Shown one piece after another: positions 38,038 through 47,478 of a DNA stretch of 64,000 nt. The position numbers were made by a program, and so were the translations under genes. Origin of the DNA: Croceibacterium atlanticum (GTDB taxonomy: Bacteria; Pseudomonadota; Alphaproteobacteria; Sphingomonadales; Sphingomonadaceae). The first letter of the stretch is position 1. The number at the start of each line of letters is the position of its first letter. The notes under the pieces were generated by a model. That model did not search any database and was not told where the DNA came from. It worked only from the letters and a program-made list of their open reading frames with translations. The stretch lies in contig NZ_CP011452.2 in the NCBI RefSeq assembly GCF_001008165.2, positions 2,480,001 through 2,544,000 of the forward strand, written 5' to 3'.

Positions 38038-39609
38038 ATGCCTGACGCCGTTTCCAACCGCCGTACCTTCGCCATTATCTCGCACCCCGACGCGGGTAAG
38101 ACCACGCTGACCGAAAAGCTGCTGCTGCAGGGCGGGGCCATTCATCTCGCGGGGGAGGTAAAGGCGCGCGGCCAGGCGCGGCGTGCCCGGTCCGACTGGA
38201 TGAAGATCGAACAGCAGCGCGGTATTTCCGTCACCAGTTCGGTCATGACGTTCGAACGGGACGGGATCACCTTCAACCTTCTCGACACGCCGGGGCACGA
38301 GGATTTTTCCGAAGATACCTATCGCACGCTGACGGCGGTCGATTCAGCGATCATGGTGCTGGACGCGGCCGCCGGTATCGAACCGCAGACGCTGAAACTG
38401 TTCGAGGTTTGCCGCCTGCGTTCGGTGCCCATCATCACGCTGATCAACAAGATCGACCGGGAAGGCCGCGATCCGTTCGAATTGCTGGACGAGATCGCAG
38501 ACAAGCTGGCGCTGGATGTTTCGCCGATGAGCTGGCCTGTCGGCATGGGCGGGCTGTTCGAAGGCGTGTTTGATTTCGAGAGCGGCGAACTCCGCCTGCC
38601 CGAAGGCCCGGCGCGCGAATTCCTCGGCAAGATCGTGAAGACCACCGGAGCGGAAGACCCCGTGCTGGCGGATTATCTTTCTGCCGATGGGGTGGCCAGG
38701 GTGGCGGAAGAGGGGCTGCTTGGCCGTGAAGGCTATGCCCCCTTCGATTTCGAGGCTTATCGCAATGGCGACCTGACGCCGGTCTATTTCGGATCCGCGC
38801 TCAAGAATTTCGGGGTCGAAGAGATCATCGATGCGATCGCCAGATATGCGCCCCCGCCGCGCCCGCAGCCGGCACAGGACGGCGAAATCGGCCCCGAAAG
38901 GGACGAGGTGACCGGCTTCATCTTCAAGGTTCAGGCAAATATGGACCCCAATCACCGCGACCGGATCGCCTTCATGCGCATGGTTTCGGGGACGTTCAAA
39001 CGCGGCATGAAGCTGACGCCCAGCGGCCTTGGCAAACCGATTGCCGTGCATTCGCCCATCATGTTCTTCGCCCAGGACCGGGAAATCGCCGATACGGCAG
39101 AGGCGGGCGACATTATCGGCATCCCGAACCACGGCACCTTGCGGGTGGGCGATTCGCTGTCGGAAAAGAACGAGGTGCGCTTTACCGGCCTGCCCAATTT
39201 CGCGCCGGAAATCCTGCGCCGCGTGCAATTGCGCGATCCGACCAAGACCAAGCAATTGCGCAAGGCGCTGGACGATCTTTCGGAAGAAGGCGTGATCCAG
39301 GTCTTCTATCCGGAAATAGGCGCGCAATGGATCATCGGCGTAGTCGGCCAGCTCCAGCTGGAAGTGCTGATCGCCAGGCTGGAGGCGGAATACAAGGTGG
39401 AAGCCGGGCTGGAGGCATCGCCCTTCGCCACGGCGCGCTGGATCACCGGCAGCGATGCGGCCCTGGCCGATTTCGAACAGTTCAACCGCGCCAATCTCGC
39501 CCGCGATCGGGACAATGATCTCGTCTTCATGGCCAAATCGCCATGGGACGTGAATTATCAGCAGGAAAAGAACCCGGAACTGACCTTCTCCGCGACCAAG
39601 GAACGATAA
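38038..39609 (+). CDS. prfC: Peptide chain release factor 3
   Basis: GTPase that recycles RF1/RF2 after termination, 523 residues. G motifs: ISHPDAGKTTLTEKLLLQGG (P loop), the RGISVTSSVMTF switch region, LLDTPGHEDFSEDTYRTL (G3) and LINKIDREGRDP (G4). It continues through the RF3 domains II-III (FSATKER at the very end). Its length and the RF3-type GAIHLAGEVKARG insertion distinguish it from EF-G. It is separated from pheT by 106 bases. Confidence 0.95.
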   Translation: MPDAVSNRRTFAIISHPDAGKTTLTEKLLLQGGAIHLAGEVKARGQARRARSDWMKIEQQRGISVTSSVMTFERDGITFNLLDTPGHEDFSEDTYRTLTAVDSAIMVLDAAAGIEPQTLKLFEVCRLRSVPIITLINKIDREGRDPFELLDEIADKLALDVSPMSWPVGMGGLFEGVFDFESGELRLPEGPAREFLGKIVKTTGAEDPVLADYLSADGVARVAEEGLLGREGYAPFDFEAYRNGDLTPVYFGSALKNFGVEEIIDAIARYAPPPRPQPAQDGEIGPERDEVTGFIFKVQANMDPNHRDRIAFMRMVSGTFKRGMKLTPSGLGKPIAVHSPIMFFAQDREIADTAEAGDIIGIPNHGTLRVGDSLSEKNEVRFTGLPNFAPEILRRVQLRDPTKTKQLRKALDDLSEEGVIQVFYPEIGAQWIIGVVGQLQLEVLIARLEAEYKVEAGLEASPFATARWITGSDAALADFEQFNRANLARDRDNDLVFMAKSPWDVNYQQEKNPELTFSATKER

Positions 39610-39646
39610 GCTTCCCCTTGGCGCGGGGCAGCGATAAACCTCCGCC

Positions 39647-40222
39647 ATGGCCGATTTCTTCGAGGAACTGAGTGACAGGCACGTCGCCATGATTGCGCGG
39701 CAGCCGGTCTTCTTCGTCGCCACGGCGGCGGCGGATGCGCGGATCAATCTCAGCCCGAAAGGCTATGACAGTTTCCGCGTCTTGTCGCCCAGGCGCGTGG
39801 CTTATCTCGATCTTGGCGGTTCCGGTAATGAAACCAATGCCCATCTCCTGGCCGATGGCCGGATCACCCTGATGTTCTGCAATTTCCAGCAGCCGGCGCA
39901 GATTCTGCGCATCTATGGCAGGGGCGAACCGGTGGTGCCGTGGGATCGCGGCTGGGACGATCTGGCCGGGCATTTCACCTTGATGCCGGGTACGCGGCAG
40001 ATATTCGATATTGCGGTGGAAAGCGTGCAGACCAGTTGCGGCTGGGGCGTTCCGATCATGGAGTTGCAGCAGGAACGCAAGACATTGCTGAAAGCCCATG
40101 CCCAGGCAGATCCTGCCGAATGGGCGGGCAAGCACAAGACCCGCCGCACCAGTATTGACGGGCTGCCGGCCCGGGTAACTGACAGGTATATCGCCGGGGA
40201 TGCGGGGGTGCTTTCTGACTGA
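39647..40222 (+). CDS. Pyridoxamine 5'-phosphate oxidase-family protein
   Basis: 191-residue protein with a split-barrel flavin-binding fold: FVATAAADARINLSPKGYDSFRVL near the N-terminus, VAYLDLGGSGNETNAHLLADG and ITLMFCNFQQPAQILRIYGRG, the pattern of PNPOx-like family proteins that bind FMN, F420 or heme. Enzymatic activity is not predictable; it is too divergent to be PdxH. Its last 23 bases overlap the start of the next gene, implying co-expression. Confidence 0.84.
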   Translation: MADFFEELSDRHVAMIARQPVFFVATAAADARINLSPKGYDSFRVLSPRRVAYLDLGGSGNETNAHLLADGRITLMFCNFQQPAQILRIYGRGEPVVPWDRGWDDLAGHFTLMPGTRQIFDIAVESVQTSCGWGVPIMELQQERKTLLKAHAQADPAEWAGKHKTRRTSIDGLPARVTDRYIAGDAGVLSD

Positions 40223-40916
40223 AACCGGCCTGACATTCGCCAGCTATAACATCCACAAGGGCGTCGGCACCGATGGCCGGCGCGATCCTGAACGGATTCT
40301 CGCGGTTCTGAACGAACTGGATGCCGATATCATCGCCTTGCAGGAGGCCGATCGCCGCTTCGGCCAGCGGGAAGCGGTGCTGCCGCGAACCCTGGTGGAA
40401 GAATGGCATTGGCAGGTCGTGCCGCTGGCCATGCGGCCGGGGAGTATGGGCTGGCACGGCAATTCAATCCTCGTGTCGCCTGAAATCGAAGTGCGCGAGG
40501 CAGAGCCGATAAATCTGCCTGCGCTTGAACCCCGCGGCGCCGTCTGCGCGCATCTCGAGGCGGCAGGACGCGAATTCTGCGTGGTGGGTATGCATCTGGA
40601 CCTGTCGGGCCTGTTGCGGCGCAGGCAGATAGAGGAAATCTGCGCCCATGTTCCCGCGCAGGAAAAACCGGCCGTGCTGCTCGGCGATTTCAACGAATGG
40701 TCCACGCGCAAGGGCGCCTTTCGCGGTTTCGAAGATCACTGGACGGTCCTGCATCCCGGCCGCAGCTTTCCGAGTCGGCGCCCGCTCGCCGCGCTGGACC
40801 GCATCGTGCATTCATCGCACTGGGCCTGTGACGGGGCGGAAGTGCATCACAGCGCCCTTTCCGCGAAGGCGTCTGACCATCTGCCTGTGCGCGCCCGTTT
40901 GTCGATCACCGGCTGA
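40200..40916 (+). CDS. Endonuclease/exonuclease/phosphatase-family protein
   Basis: 238-residue member of the EEP (DNase I-like) Mg-dependent phosphodiesterase superfamily. Catalytic segments in order: SYNIHKGVGTDGRRDPERIL (Asn), IIALQEADRRFG (Glu, metal), VVGMHLDLSGLLRR (His), VLLGDFNEWS (Asp/Asn) and ASDHLPVRA (Asp-His). The family includes nucleases and lipid phosphatases, often near cardiolipin synthases, so the substrate is open. ATG 40200 overlaps the previous gene by 23 bases; the motif SYNIHKG follows about 14 residues later, so this start fits. Confidence 0.85.
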   Translation: MRGCFLTETGLTFASYNIHKGVGTDGRRDPERILAVLNELDADIIALQEADRRFGQREAVLPRTLVEEWHWQVVPLAMRPGSMGWHGNSILVSPEIEVREAEPINLPALEPRGAVCAHLEAAGREFCVVGMHLDLSGLLRRRQIEEICAHVPAQEKPAVLLGDFNEWSTRKGAFRGFEDHWTVLHPGRSFPSRRPLAALDRIVHSSHWACDGAEVHHSALSAKASDHLPVRARLSITG

Positions 40917-41044
40917 TTTCTGGCGGGCCCGCGTCATCCTGCCTGTCGCCGCATTGCTGCCGATCCTTGAAAGGATGTTGCTACTGCCGATTGGTTGACG
41001 CAATTGACGTGCTTCTTGCTAAGGTAAACGCGCCGGAATTGTGC

Positions 41045-41266
41045 CGCGGCCAGACCGAGATTTACCGCGGGGCCGAATATTCGACCAATATGCTCCCCAA
41101 GGTGAAGCTTGAAATCGCCGCCAGTGACGAACTGGCGCCGCAGATCGTCGAAACCATCCAGCAGAGGGCAGGCACCGACAGTATCGGGGACGGCAAGATC
41201 TTCGTTCTCGATCTGGCGTCCGCCACCCGCATCCGCACAGGGGAATCCGGCGAAAACGCGCTCTGA
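41045..41266 (+). pseudogene. glnK: Truncated P-II protein gene (glnK copy 1, 5' third missing)
   Basis: The frame encodes residues ~41-112 of a P-II signal protein, nearly identical to the intact glnK at 42898: [20 protein letters not shown] (T-loop with Tyr-51), then [20 protein letters not shown] and [13 protein letters not shown]. The first ~40 residues, including the start codon and first beta-strand, are absent. Homology stops at about 41045 and the upstream bases do not resemble glnK. The frame is open back to a TTG at 40967, giving 25 unrelated residues, so a chimeric product is formally possible. It is followed after 30 bases by the damaged amtB copy. It is a decayed duplicate or a recombination remnant. 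Confidence 0.85.
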
Positions 41267-41296
41267 ACTGCGCCATCAAACCGAGGGGGTAAGATA

Positions 41297-42609
41297 ATGA
41301 TCCGCAAATATATTTGTGGGGCTGGCGCGCTGGGAGTTACGGCCTTTGCCGCTGTCCCTGCCTGGGCCGCCGAAGCTGCCGCGCCCGTGGCCAATCCCGG
41401 CAATAATGCCTGGATGATGACCGCCACCGTGCTGGTGTTGATGATGATACTGCCGGGGCTGGCGCTGTTCTATGGCGGCCTGACCCGATCGAAGAACATG
41501 CTTTCCACCATGACGCAGATCGGTGCCACGGCGGCGCTGGCCATGGTGATCTGGGTGCTGTGGGGCTATTCCACGGCTTTCGGCCCGGAAGGCAATGCCT
41601 TCTTCAGCTGGGGCAATCTGTTCCTGGCGCAGACAACGATAGACAGCACGGCTGCGACCTTCAGCGATGAAGTGATCAGCGAATATGTGTTTCTTTCGTT
41701 CCAGATGACCTTTGCGGCCATCACGGCTTCGCTTGTGCTTGGCGCAACGGCGGAACGGATGAAATTTTCGGCCACGATGATTTTCGTGATCGTGTGGCTG
41801 ACCATCGTCTATTTCCCGATCGCCCATATGGTGTGGGCCGGGGGCGGCCTGATTTTCGAATGGGGCGCACTGGATTTCGCCGGCGGCACGGTGGTGCATA
41901 TCAATGCCGGTGTTTCGGGCCTGGTGCTCGCCTATATGCTGGGCAAGCGCAAAGGCTATCCGTCGGAACCGATGCCGCCGCATTCGCTGACGCTGACCAT
42001 GGTCGGCACCGGCCTGCTGTGGGTGGGCTGGTTCGGTTCAACGCCGGGTCGGAACTGGAAGCGGACGGCGTGGCCGGGCTGGCCATGATCAACACTTTCG
42101 TGGCGACGGCCGCGGGCGCGCTGGCATGGCTGGTGGTGGAAAAGCTGGCAGGCCACAAGCCTTCCTCGCTCGGTTTCTGCTCCGGCATCATCGCCGGCCT
42201 GGTGGCGGTGACGCCGGCGGCAGGCAATTCCGGCCCGATGGGCGCCATCGTTCTGGGCATCGTCGCTTCGGTCGTCTGTTATTTCATGGTGGCCAAGATC
42301 AAGCCGGCGCTGGGCTATGACGATTCGCTGGATGCTTTCGGCATTCACGGCGTGGGCGGCATCGTCGGTGCCGTGGGGACGGGCATCGTGTATTCGCCCG
42401 CGCTCGGCGGACCGGGTGGCGATGATTTCGTGATGGCCACGCAGGTCTGGATCCAGATCAAGGCCGTGCTCGTGGCCATCGTCTGGGCCGGGGTTGGAAC
42501 GGTGATCGCCGGTTCGATCGCGAAGGTTCTGACCGGCCTGAGAGTGTCGGACAAGGTCGAGACGGAAGGCCTCGACATCGCCGAACATGGCGAACGGGCC
42601 TATAACTGA
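41297..42609 (+). pseudogene. amtB: Ammonium transporter gene, copy 1, with one-base frameshift
   Basis: An Amt-family transporter of ~437 residues whose frame is broken near 42036-42040. Up to there the product reads normally: signal peptide ending in AWA, NAWMMTATVLVLMMILPGLALFYGG, and finally LLWVGWFGS. Homologues continue WFGFNAGSELEADG, and exactly this is read if one T is added to GGTTCAACG. The rest (AGLAMINTFVATAAGALAW to the AEHGERAYN end) is intact in the next frame. The shifted upstream frame stops at 42088, in an ATGA with an ATG at 42085, so reinitiation could give a 174-residue C-terminal piece. A homopolymer sequencing error is the main alternative. Confidence 0.85.
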
Positions 42610-42616
42610 CATCATT

Positions 42617-42644
42617 GGCCGCGCGGGCTCAAACCCGCGCGGCC
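42617..42644 (+). terminator. GC-rich hairpin after amtB copy 1
   Basis: Perfect 11-base inverted repeat GGCCGCGCGGG / CCCGCGCGGCC with a six-base loop, seven bases after the amtB stop. It has no T run, so alone it is more likely an RNA-stabilising hairpin; a second hairpin with a T run follows. Confidence 0.6.
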
Positions 42645-42666
42645 GATAACAGATACCAATTCCCAG

Positions 42667-42697
42667 AAGGCCGGGGCTTTGCAGCTCCGGCCTTTTT
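42667..42697 (+). terminator. Rho-independent terminator separating the two glnK-amtB copies
   Basis: Stem AAGGCCGGGGC / GCTCCGGCCTT (one G-T pair) with loop TTTGCA, followed by TTT. It isolates the damaged first copy from the promoter of the intact copy. Confidence 0.82.
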
Positions 42698-42747
42698 GCT
42701 GTGGCCGGCCGATCGATCCAGAGCAGGAATTGGTGCCCAAGATTTAG

Positions 42748-43236
<489 letters not shown>

Positions 43237-43252
43237 TCAGGGGGAAAGCTCA

Positions 43253-44617
43253 ATGAACGCTAAATTGATCAAATGGGGCGCCGCCGGTGTGGCCGCGCTC
43301 GCGATCGCAGCGCCGGCATTTGCTGCCGCGCCGGTCGAGGCTGCCCCCGCGGTGGCCGAAATTGCCGAAGTGGTAGAACCCGCGGCCGATGCCGTCAGTG
43401 GCGGCACCGCCTATATCCTCAACACCCTGCTGTTTCTTATCGGCGGCTTCCTGGTGATGTGGATGGCGGCTGGCTTCGCCATGCTCGAAGCCGGTCTTGT
43501 CCGGTCCAAGAATGTCAGCGTGCAGTGTCTCAAGAATATCGGCCTTTATTCAATTGCCGGCCTGATGTTCTGGGTTGTCGGATACAATGTTGCCTATGGC
43601 GTTTCCGAAGGCGGTTTCGTCTCCGGCGTGTGGGCCTGGTATCCGATGCAAGGTGTCGGTGAAGCCGATGTCGAAACGGGTTATTCGGTCGCGTCCGACT
43701 GGTTCTTCCAGATGGTCTTCTGTGCCACCACGGCCTCGATCGTTTCGGGCACCATTGCCGAACGCACCAAGATCGTTCCCTTCTTCATCTTCACTGCAGT
43801 CCTTACCGGCGTGATCTATCCGATCGTCGTCAGCTGGGAATGGGGCGCCGGCTGGCTCGACGCCATGGGCTTCAGCGACTTTGCCGGTTCCACCCTGGTC
43901 CACTCCACCGGCGGCTGGGCTGCCCTGATGGGTGCGGTCATCATCGGTCCGCGTCTTGGCCGCTATGTCGACGGCAAGGTAAACGTGTTCCCGGGTTCGA
44001 GCATTCCGCTCGCCACGCTGGGCACGTTCATCCTCTGGCTCGGCTGGTTCGGCTTCAACGGCGCTTCGCAGCTTGCCATGGGCACTGTGGGTGACGTTTC
44101 CGACGTTTCGAAGATTTTCGTGAACACCAACATGGCCGCCGCTGCCGGTGTCGTCGTGGCGATCATCTTCACTCAGCTGCGCTACGGCAAGGCGGACACG
44201 ACCATGGCGCTGAATGGCGCGCTGGCCGGCCTGGTTGCGATCACGGCCGAACCGCTGACACCGAATGTCGGCTGGGCGATCATCATCGGTGGCATCGGCG
44301 GTGCCCTTCCGGTGATCTTCGTGCCGATCCTCGACAAGCTGAAGATCGACGACGTTGTTGGCGCGATCCCGGTTCACCTGCTCGCAGGTATCTGGGGCAC
44401 GCTGGCGGTTCCGATCACCAATGGCGACGTGCCGTTCATGGCCCAGCTTACGGGCGTGGTCGCGGTCGGCGTATTCACCTGCATTTTCAGCGCGATCGTC
44501 TGGTTCATCCTGAAGGCGGTCATGGGCCTGCGCCCGAGCGCGGAAGACGAAATGGCGGGCCTCGATCACTCGGAAACGGGCATCGAAGCCTATCCGGAAT
44601 TCGCCCGGGTTGCCTGA
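43253..44617 (+). CDS. amtB: Ammonium transporter, intact copy
   Basis: 454-residue Amt/MEP/Rh-family channel importing ammonium across the inner membrane. It has a signal peptide (ending in AFAAAP), an unusual Ala/Val/Glu-rich periplasmic stretch (~35 residues), then about eleven transmembrane helices. Recognisable are MWMAAGFAMLEAGLVRSKN, DWFFQMVFCATTASIVSG, STLVHSTGGWAALMGA (pore His) and FILWLGWFGFNGAS, and the second pore His in AIPVHLLAGIWG. A cytoplasmic tail follows for GlnK control. It is clearly diverged from the frameshifted copy upstream (different loop lengths), so the pair is not a very recent duplication. A terminator follows 88 bases downstream. Confidence 0.96.
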   Translation: MNAKLIKWGAAGVAALAIAAPAFAAAPVEAAPAVAEIAEVVEPAADAVSGGTAYILNTLLFLIGGFLVMWMAAGFAMLEAGLVRSKNVSVQCLKNIGLYSIAGLMFWVVGYNVAYGVSEGGFVSGVWAWYPMQGVGEADVETGYSVASDWFFQMVFCATTASIVSGTIAERTKIVPFFIFTAVLTGVIYPIVVSWEWGAGWLDAMGFSDFAGSTLVHSTGGWAALMGAVIIGPRLGRYVDGKVNVFPGSSIPLATLGTFILWLGWFGFNGASQLAMGTVGDVSDVSKIFVNTNMAAAAGVVVAIIFTQLRYGKADTTMALNGALAGLVAITAEPLTPNVGWAIIIGGIGGALPVIFVPILDKLKIDDVVGAIPVHLLAGIWGTLAVPITNGDVPFMAQLTGVVAVGVFTCIFSAIVWFILKAVMGLRPSAEDEMAGLDHSETGIEAYPEFARVA

Positions 44618-44705
44618 GGCGAATTAAGAGATTGGCGGAGCCGGGATTTCCTCCTCTCCCCCCGGTTCCGCCTCACCATGTTCCTCCTGCGAACGAAACT
44701 ACAAC

Positions 44706-44735
44706 GGGCCGGAGCTGTTGCTCCGGCCCATTTTT
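44706..44735 (+). terminator. Terminator of glnK-amtB
   Basis: Ten-base stem GGGCCGGAGC / GCTCCGGCCC, loop TGTT, followed by ATTTTT. Confidence 0.9.
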
Positions 44736-45007
44736 CATGTCTTGCGCAAGTGGCGGATGATGCCGGGTACTACATGCAAATTGTGTGATATTTGTGCAAC
44801 AAATGACTGGGATTCCTTGGCGAATTCGAGAAAAAATGGCCGTTCCCTGACAGATATACGGAACGATAATCCCTCTCGTTCCTTGCTAATTCGGACAGCG
44901 CGGCTGGTTCGCGCCGCCAAGTGAGGACTGTAGGCGAGGCGATCCGGTTGCATGGAAAATGGACCGGAACTAAAAGCTGAGCCGCGCAGGTTCAAAGGGG
45001 AATAATT
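44736..45007 (+). promoter_or_regulatory. Leader/control region of the OmpA gene with palindrome and triple repeat
   Basis: 272 bases without a convincing gene. Two structures stand out. First, a 15-base dyad ATTTGT-GCA-ACAAAT at 44790-44804, operator-like. Second, three alternating copies of a hexamer and its complement: CGTTCC (44841-44846), GGAACG (44860-44865), CGTTCC (44877-44882; the last two extend to GGAACGA/TCGTTCC). The middle copy can pair with either neighbour but not both, so two mutually exclusive hairpins are possible. AAAGGGG lies before ATG 45008. The transcription start is unknown. Confidence 0.45.
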
Positions 45008-46132
45008 ATGAGAAAGATTGCGCTGGGAATGGCAGTTGCCTCTACGGCACTCGCCGCACCCGCAATGGCCAGGGATGGCCAGGGGTATATTGAAGCCGAT
45101 TTGGGTTTGTCGGTTGCAGAAGACACGAATATTCGTGTCGATGGCACTCCGAATGGCGTGGTTATCGAAAACGACAATGGTTGGGATCTGGCAGGTCTGA
45201 TAGGCTACGACTTTGGCGTGCTGCGCACGGAAGCCGAAGTTGCCTACAAGGAATACGGTGCCGATTTCCTCAATGCCACCGCAGGCGTGCCCGATGCGGC
45301 TGGCGGCCTGACCACCGGCGGTTTCGATCCGGTCAATGGTGAGATGCAGATCGTGACGGCGATGGCCAACGCACTGATCGACATTGGCGGCGAAGACGGC
45401 CTCGGCGTATCGTTGGGTGTCGGCGCTGGCCATGCTTGGGTCGATATGGGCCATAGCGTCTATGGCAACACCACCTACCTTACCGGCGATGATCACGACT
45501 GGGCTTGGCAGGGCATTGTCGCTGCGCGCTATCCGATCAGTGACGAGATGGAAGTCGGCCTCAAGTATCGCTATCTCAATACCAAGAAGATGGAGATCCT
45601 GGACTCCGCCGGCCGGATGAACGAGTTCGAAGTGGCGACCCATTCTGCAATGGTCAGCTTCATTGCGAACTTCGGTGGCAAGGAAGCTGCACCGCCGCCT
45701 CCTCCGCCCCCGCCGCCTCCGCCGCCGCCTCCCCCGCCGCCTCCTCCTCCGCCCCCGCCGCCTCCGCCGCCGCAGGCTGTGTGCAACAAGGGGCCCTACA
45801 TCGTGTTCTTCGACTGGGATAAGTCGGACATCACGCCCGAGGCTGCGACCATTCTCGACAGCGCCGTCACTGCCTATGGCAATTGCGACAGCGTGCCGAT
45901 CATGCTCGCGGGCTACACCGACCGTTCCGGTACGGTGGAATACAATCTCGGCCTGGCCGCTCGCCGCAATGAAAGCGTGCAGGAATATCTGACTGGCAAG
46001 GGCATCCCCGCCGGTTCGATCACCAGCGAAGCTTTCGGCGAAGCCAATCCGCGCGTTCCGACCGCTGACGGCGTTCGCGAACCGCAGAACCGCCGCGTCG
46101 AAATCACTTACGGTCCGGGATCGGGCATGTAA
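45008..46132 (+). CDS. OmpA-family outer membrane protein with 27-proline hinge
   Basis: 374-residue outer-membrane porin-like protein. Signal peptide (ending AMA), an eight-strand beta-barrel (about residues 23-220, beginning GYIEADLGLSVAEDTNIRVDG), then exactly 27 consecutive proline codons (45692-45772). A C-terminal OmpA peptidoglycan-binding domain follows (about 258-374) with IVFFDWDKSDIT, LAGYTDRSGT (Asp ligand) and NRRVEITYG (Arg ligand), plus two cysteines. It tethers the outer membrane to peptidoglycan. The hinge uses mixed CCG/CCT/CCC codons, so it is under amino-acid rather than replication-slippage constraint, and translation will depend on EF-P. Single-gene transcript with its own leader and terminator. 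Confidence 0.94.
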   Translation: MRKIALGMAVASTALAAPAMARDGQGYIEADLGLSVAEDTNIRVDGTPNGVVIENDNGWDLAGLIGYDFGVLRTEAEVAYKEYGADFLNATAGVPDAAGGLTTGGFDPVNGEMQIVTAMANALIDIGGEDGLGVSLGVGAGHAWVDMGHSVYGNTTYLTGDDHDWAWQGIVAARYPISDEMEVGLKYRYLNTKKMEILDSAGRMNEFEVATHSAMVSFIANFGGKEAAPPPPPPPPPPPPPPPPPPPPPPPPPPPQAVCNKGPYIVFFDWDKSDITPEAATILDSAVTAYGNCDSVPIMLAGYTDRSGTVEYNLGLAARRNESVQEYLTGKGIPAGSITSEAFGEANPRVPTADGVREPQNRRVEITYGPGSGM

Positions 46133-46153
46133 GCGACGCCGCTTTCAGGCAAA

Positions 46154-46187
46154 AAAGGGGCCGGAGGAGAAATCCTCCGGCCCTTTT
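46154..46187. terminator. Bidirectional terminator between ompA and sulfurtransferase-like gene
   Basis: Stem GGGCCGGAGGA / TCCTCCGGCCC with a GAAA tetraloop, A run before and TTTT after, positioned to stop transcripts from both sides. Confidence 0.9.
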
Positions 46188-46243
46188 CTATTCGTCGAGG
46201 CTTGTTCGGCGCTCCAACTGGCGGCCGGACTGATGTGCCGTGT

Positions 46244-46687
46244 TCAACCGCGTGATTTGGCCGCGTAGAAATCCATGGCCGGGCGCACTGGTGCCACGTC
46301 GTAACCGGCACGGGCGGTATTTTCAGCGATGGAATCGGGGGACTGGCCAGCCTGGGCCCGGGCCAGGGCCCAAAGCAGGGTCGAGCGCGTGCCCGAGCGG
46401 CAATAGGCGAGTACCGGCCCATCCGCATTCGCCAGCGCATCCGCCATCATATCGACCTGCGTTTCGCTGAAACCGGCATGGGTGATCGGGATCGCGATAT
46501 AGGTCAGCCCGGCTTCTTTCGCGGCGGTTTCGATTGCATTGCCCGGTGTCTGGTCAGCCGATTCATCTTCCGGCCGGTTGTTCACGATCAGCTTGAATCC
46601 AAGCTTCGCAGCCTCGGCCACCTGATCCACGCCGATCTGCGGGCTTGCCCAGAAATTGTCGGATAGCTGCCGGAAATCGCTCATCAT
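46244..46687 (-). CDS. TIGR01244-family (Blh-like) phosphatase/sulfurtransferase domain protein
   Basis: 147 residues beginning [15 protein letters not shown], with the CX5R loop of dual-specificity-phosphatase-like proteins in [15 protein letters not shown] (Cys about residue 96). The family (N-terminal part of beta-lactamase hydrolase-like proteins) is annotated as sulfur transferase; the true reaction is not established. The start (ATG 46687 or 46684) overlaps the terC stop in ATGATGA, so the two are coupled. It faces ompA across a terminator. Confidence 0.83.
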   Translation of the reverse strand: MMSDFRQLSDNFWASPQIGVDQVAEAAKLGFKLIVNNRPEDESADQTPGNAIETAAKEAGLTYIAIPITHAGFSETQVDMMADALANADGPVLAYCRSGTRSTLLWALARAQAGQSPDSIAENTARAGYDVAPVRPAMDFYAAKSRG

Positions 46688-47478
46688 GCGGCTCCTTTCG
46701 CGCGCCGGGCCCGCCGTCCGCGCTTGACTATGTTCAGGATTTCAACCGACACGGAGAAGCCCATCGCAGCGTAGATATAACCTTTGGGGACATGGAAGCC
46801 GAAGCCGTCGGCAATCAGCACCAGGCCGATCATGACCAGGAATGCGAGCGCAAGCATGACGAGCGTCGGGTTGTGTTCGATAAATTCGGCCAGCGGGTTC
46901 GCAGCCACCAGCATGATGCCGACGGTAATCACCACGGCGGTGACCATGATCGGAATTTCGTTGGTCATGCCGACCGCCGTCAGGATCGAATCGACTGAAA
47001 AGACGAGATCGAGCGCTATGATCTGTGCAATCGCGGCACTGAACGCGAGCTGCGCAGGCCCCTTGTTGCGATCCAGCATCTCGCCCGAATCATCATGCGG
47101 ATCCATGTTGTGATGGATCTCCTTCGTGGCCTTCCACAGCAGGAAAAGTCCGCCGACGAGCAGGATCAGGTCGCGACCGGAAAAAGCTGTTTCGAAAGTA
47201 GGTTCGCCATAAGGACCCGGTTCGCCCGAAATGCCGAGATCGAAGAGCGGGGTCTGCAAGGTTACCAGCCAGCCGATCAGCAGCAGCAGGCAGATTCGCA
47301 TCACCAGTGCCAGAATCAGGCCCACTCGCCTGGCCTTGGCCTGCTGTTCTACTGGCAGTTTGTTCGAGAGAATCGCGATGAATACGAGATTGTCGATGCC
47401 AAGCACGACCTCGAGTACGATCAGCGTGAGCAACGCAGCCCAGGCCGCGGGGTCCAAAAATAAGGCCAGAATATCCAT
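46684..47478 (-). CDS. TerC-family integral membrane protein
   Basis: 264 residues with seven predicted helices. Characteristic TerC segments are [21 protein letters not shown], with the conserved acidic residues of the transport path, and [19 protein letters not shown] repeating the same pattern in the second half. A central loop ([15 protein letters not shown]) is His/Asp-rich. TerC-family proteins are linked to tellurite resistance and to metalation of exoenzymes (manganese export). ATG 47478 after CCCGGAG is preferred over a longer frame. It is coupled to the sulfurtransferase-like gene. Confidence 0.88.
   Translation of the reverse strand: MDILALFLDPAAWAALLTLIVLEVVLGIDNLVFIAILSNKLPVEQQAKARRVGLILALVMRICLLLLIGWLVTLQTPLFDLGISGEPGPYGEPTFETAFSGRDLILLVGGLFLLWKATKEIHHNMDPHDDSGEMLDRNKGPAQLAFSAAIAQIIALDLVFSVDSILTAVGMTNEIPIMVTAVVITVGIMLVAANPLAEFIEHNPTLVMLALAFLVMIGLVLIADGFGFHVPKGYIYAAMGFSVSVEILNIVKRGRRARRAKGAA

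Noticed and set aside
35481-38141. 886-codon open frame on the minus strand
   Set aside because: It lies wholly opposite pheT and flanking ends, with His/Arg/Gln-rich composition typical of the antisense of GC-rich coding DNA; pheT is certain.
40967-41044. TTG-initiated extension making glnK copy 1 a full gene
   Set aside because: The added 25 residues do not resemble the P-II N-terminus, and no ribosome-binding site precedes the TTG.
42030-42090. Programmed frameshift in amtB copy 1
   Set aside because: No slippery heptamer or downstream pseudoknot was evident; a one-base deletion or sequencing error is simpler.
45692-45772. Tandem repeat or CRISPR-like array
   Set aside because: It is the proline-coding hinge of OmpA; codons vary and there are no spacers.
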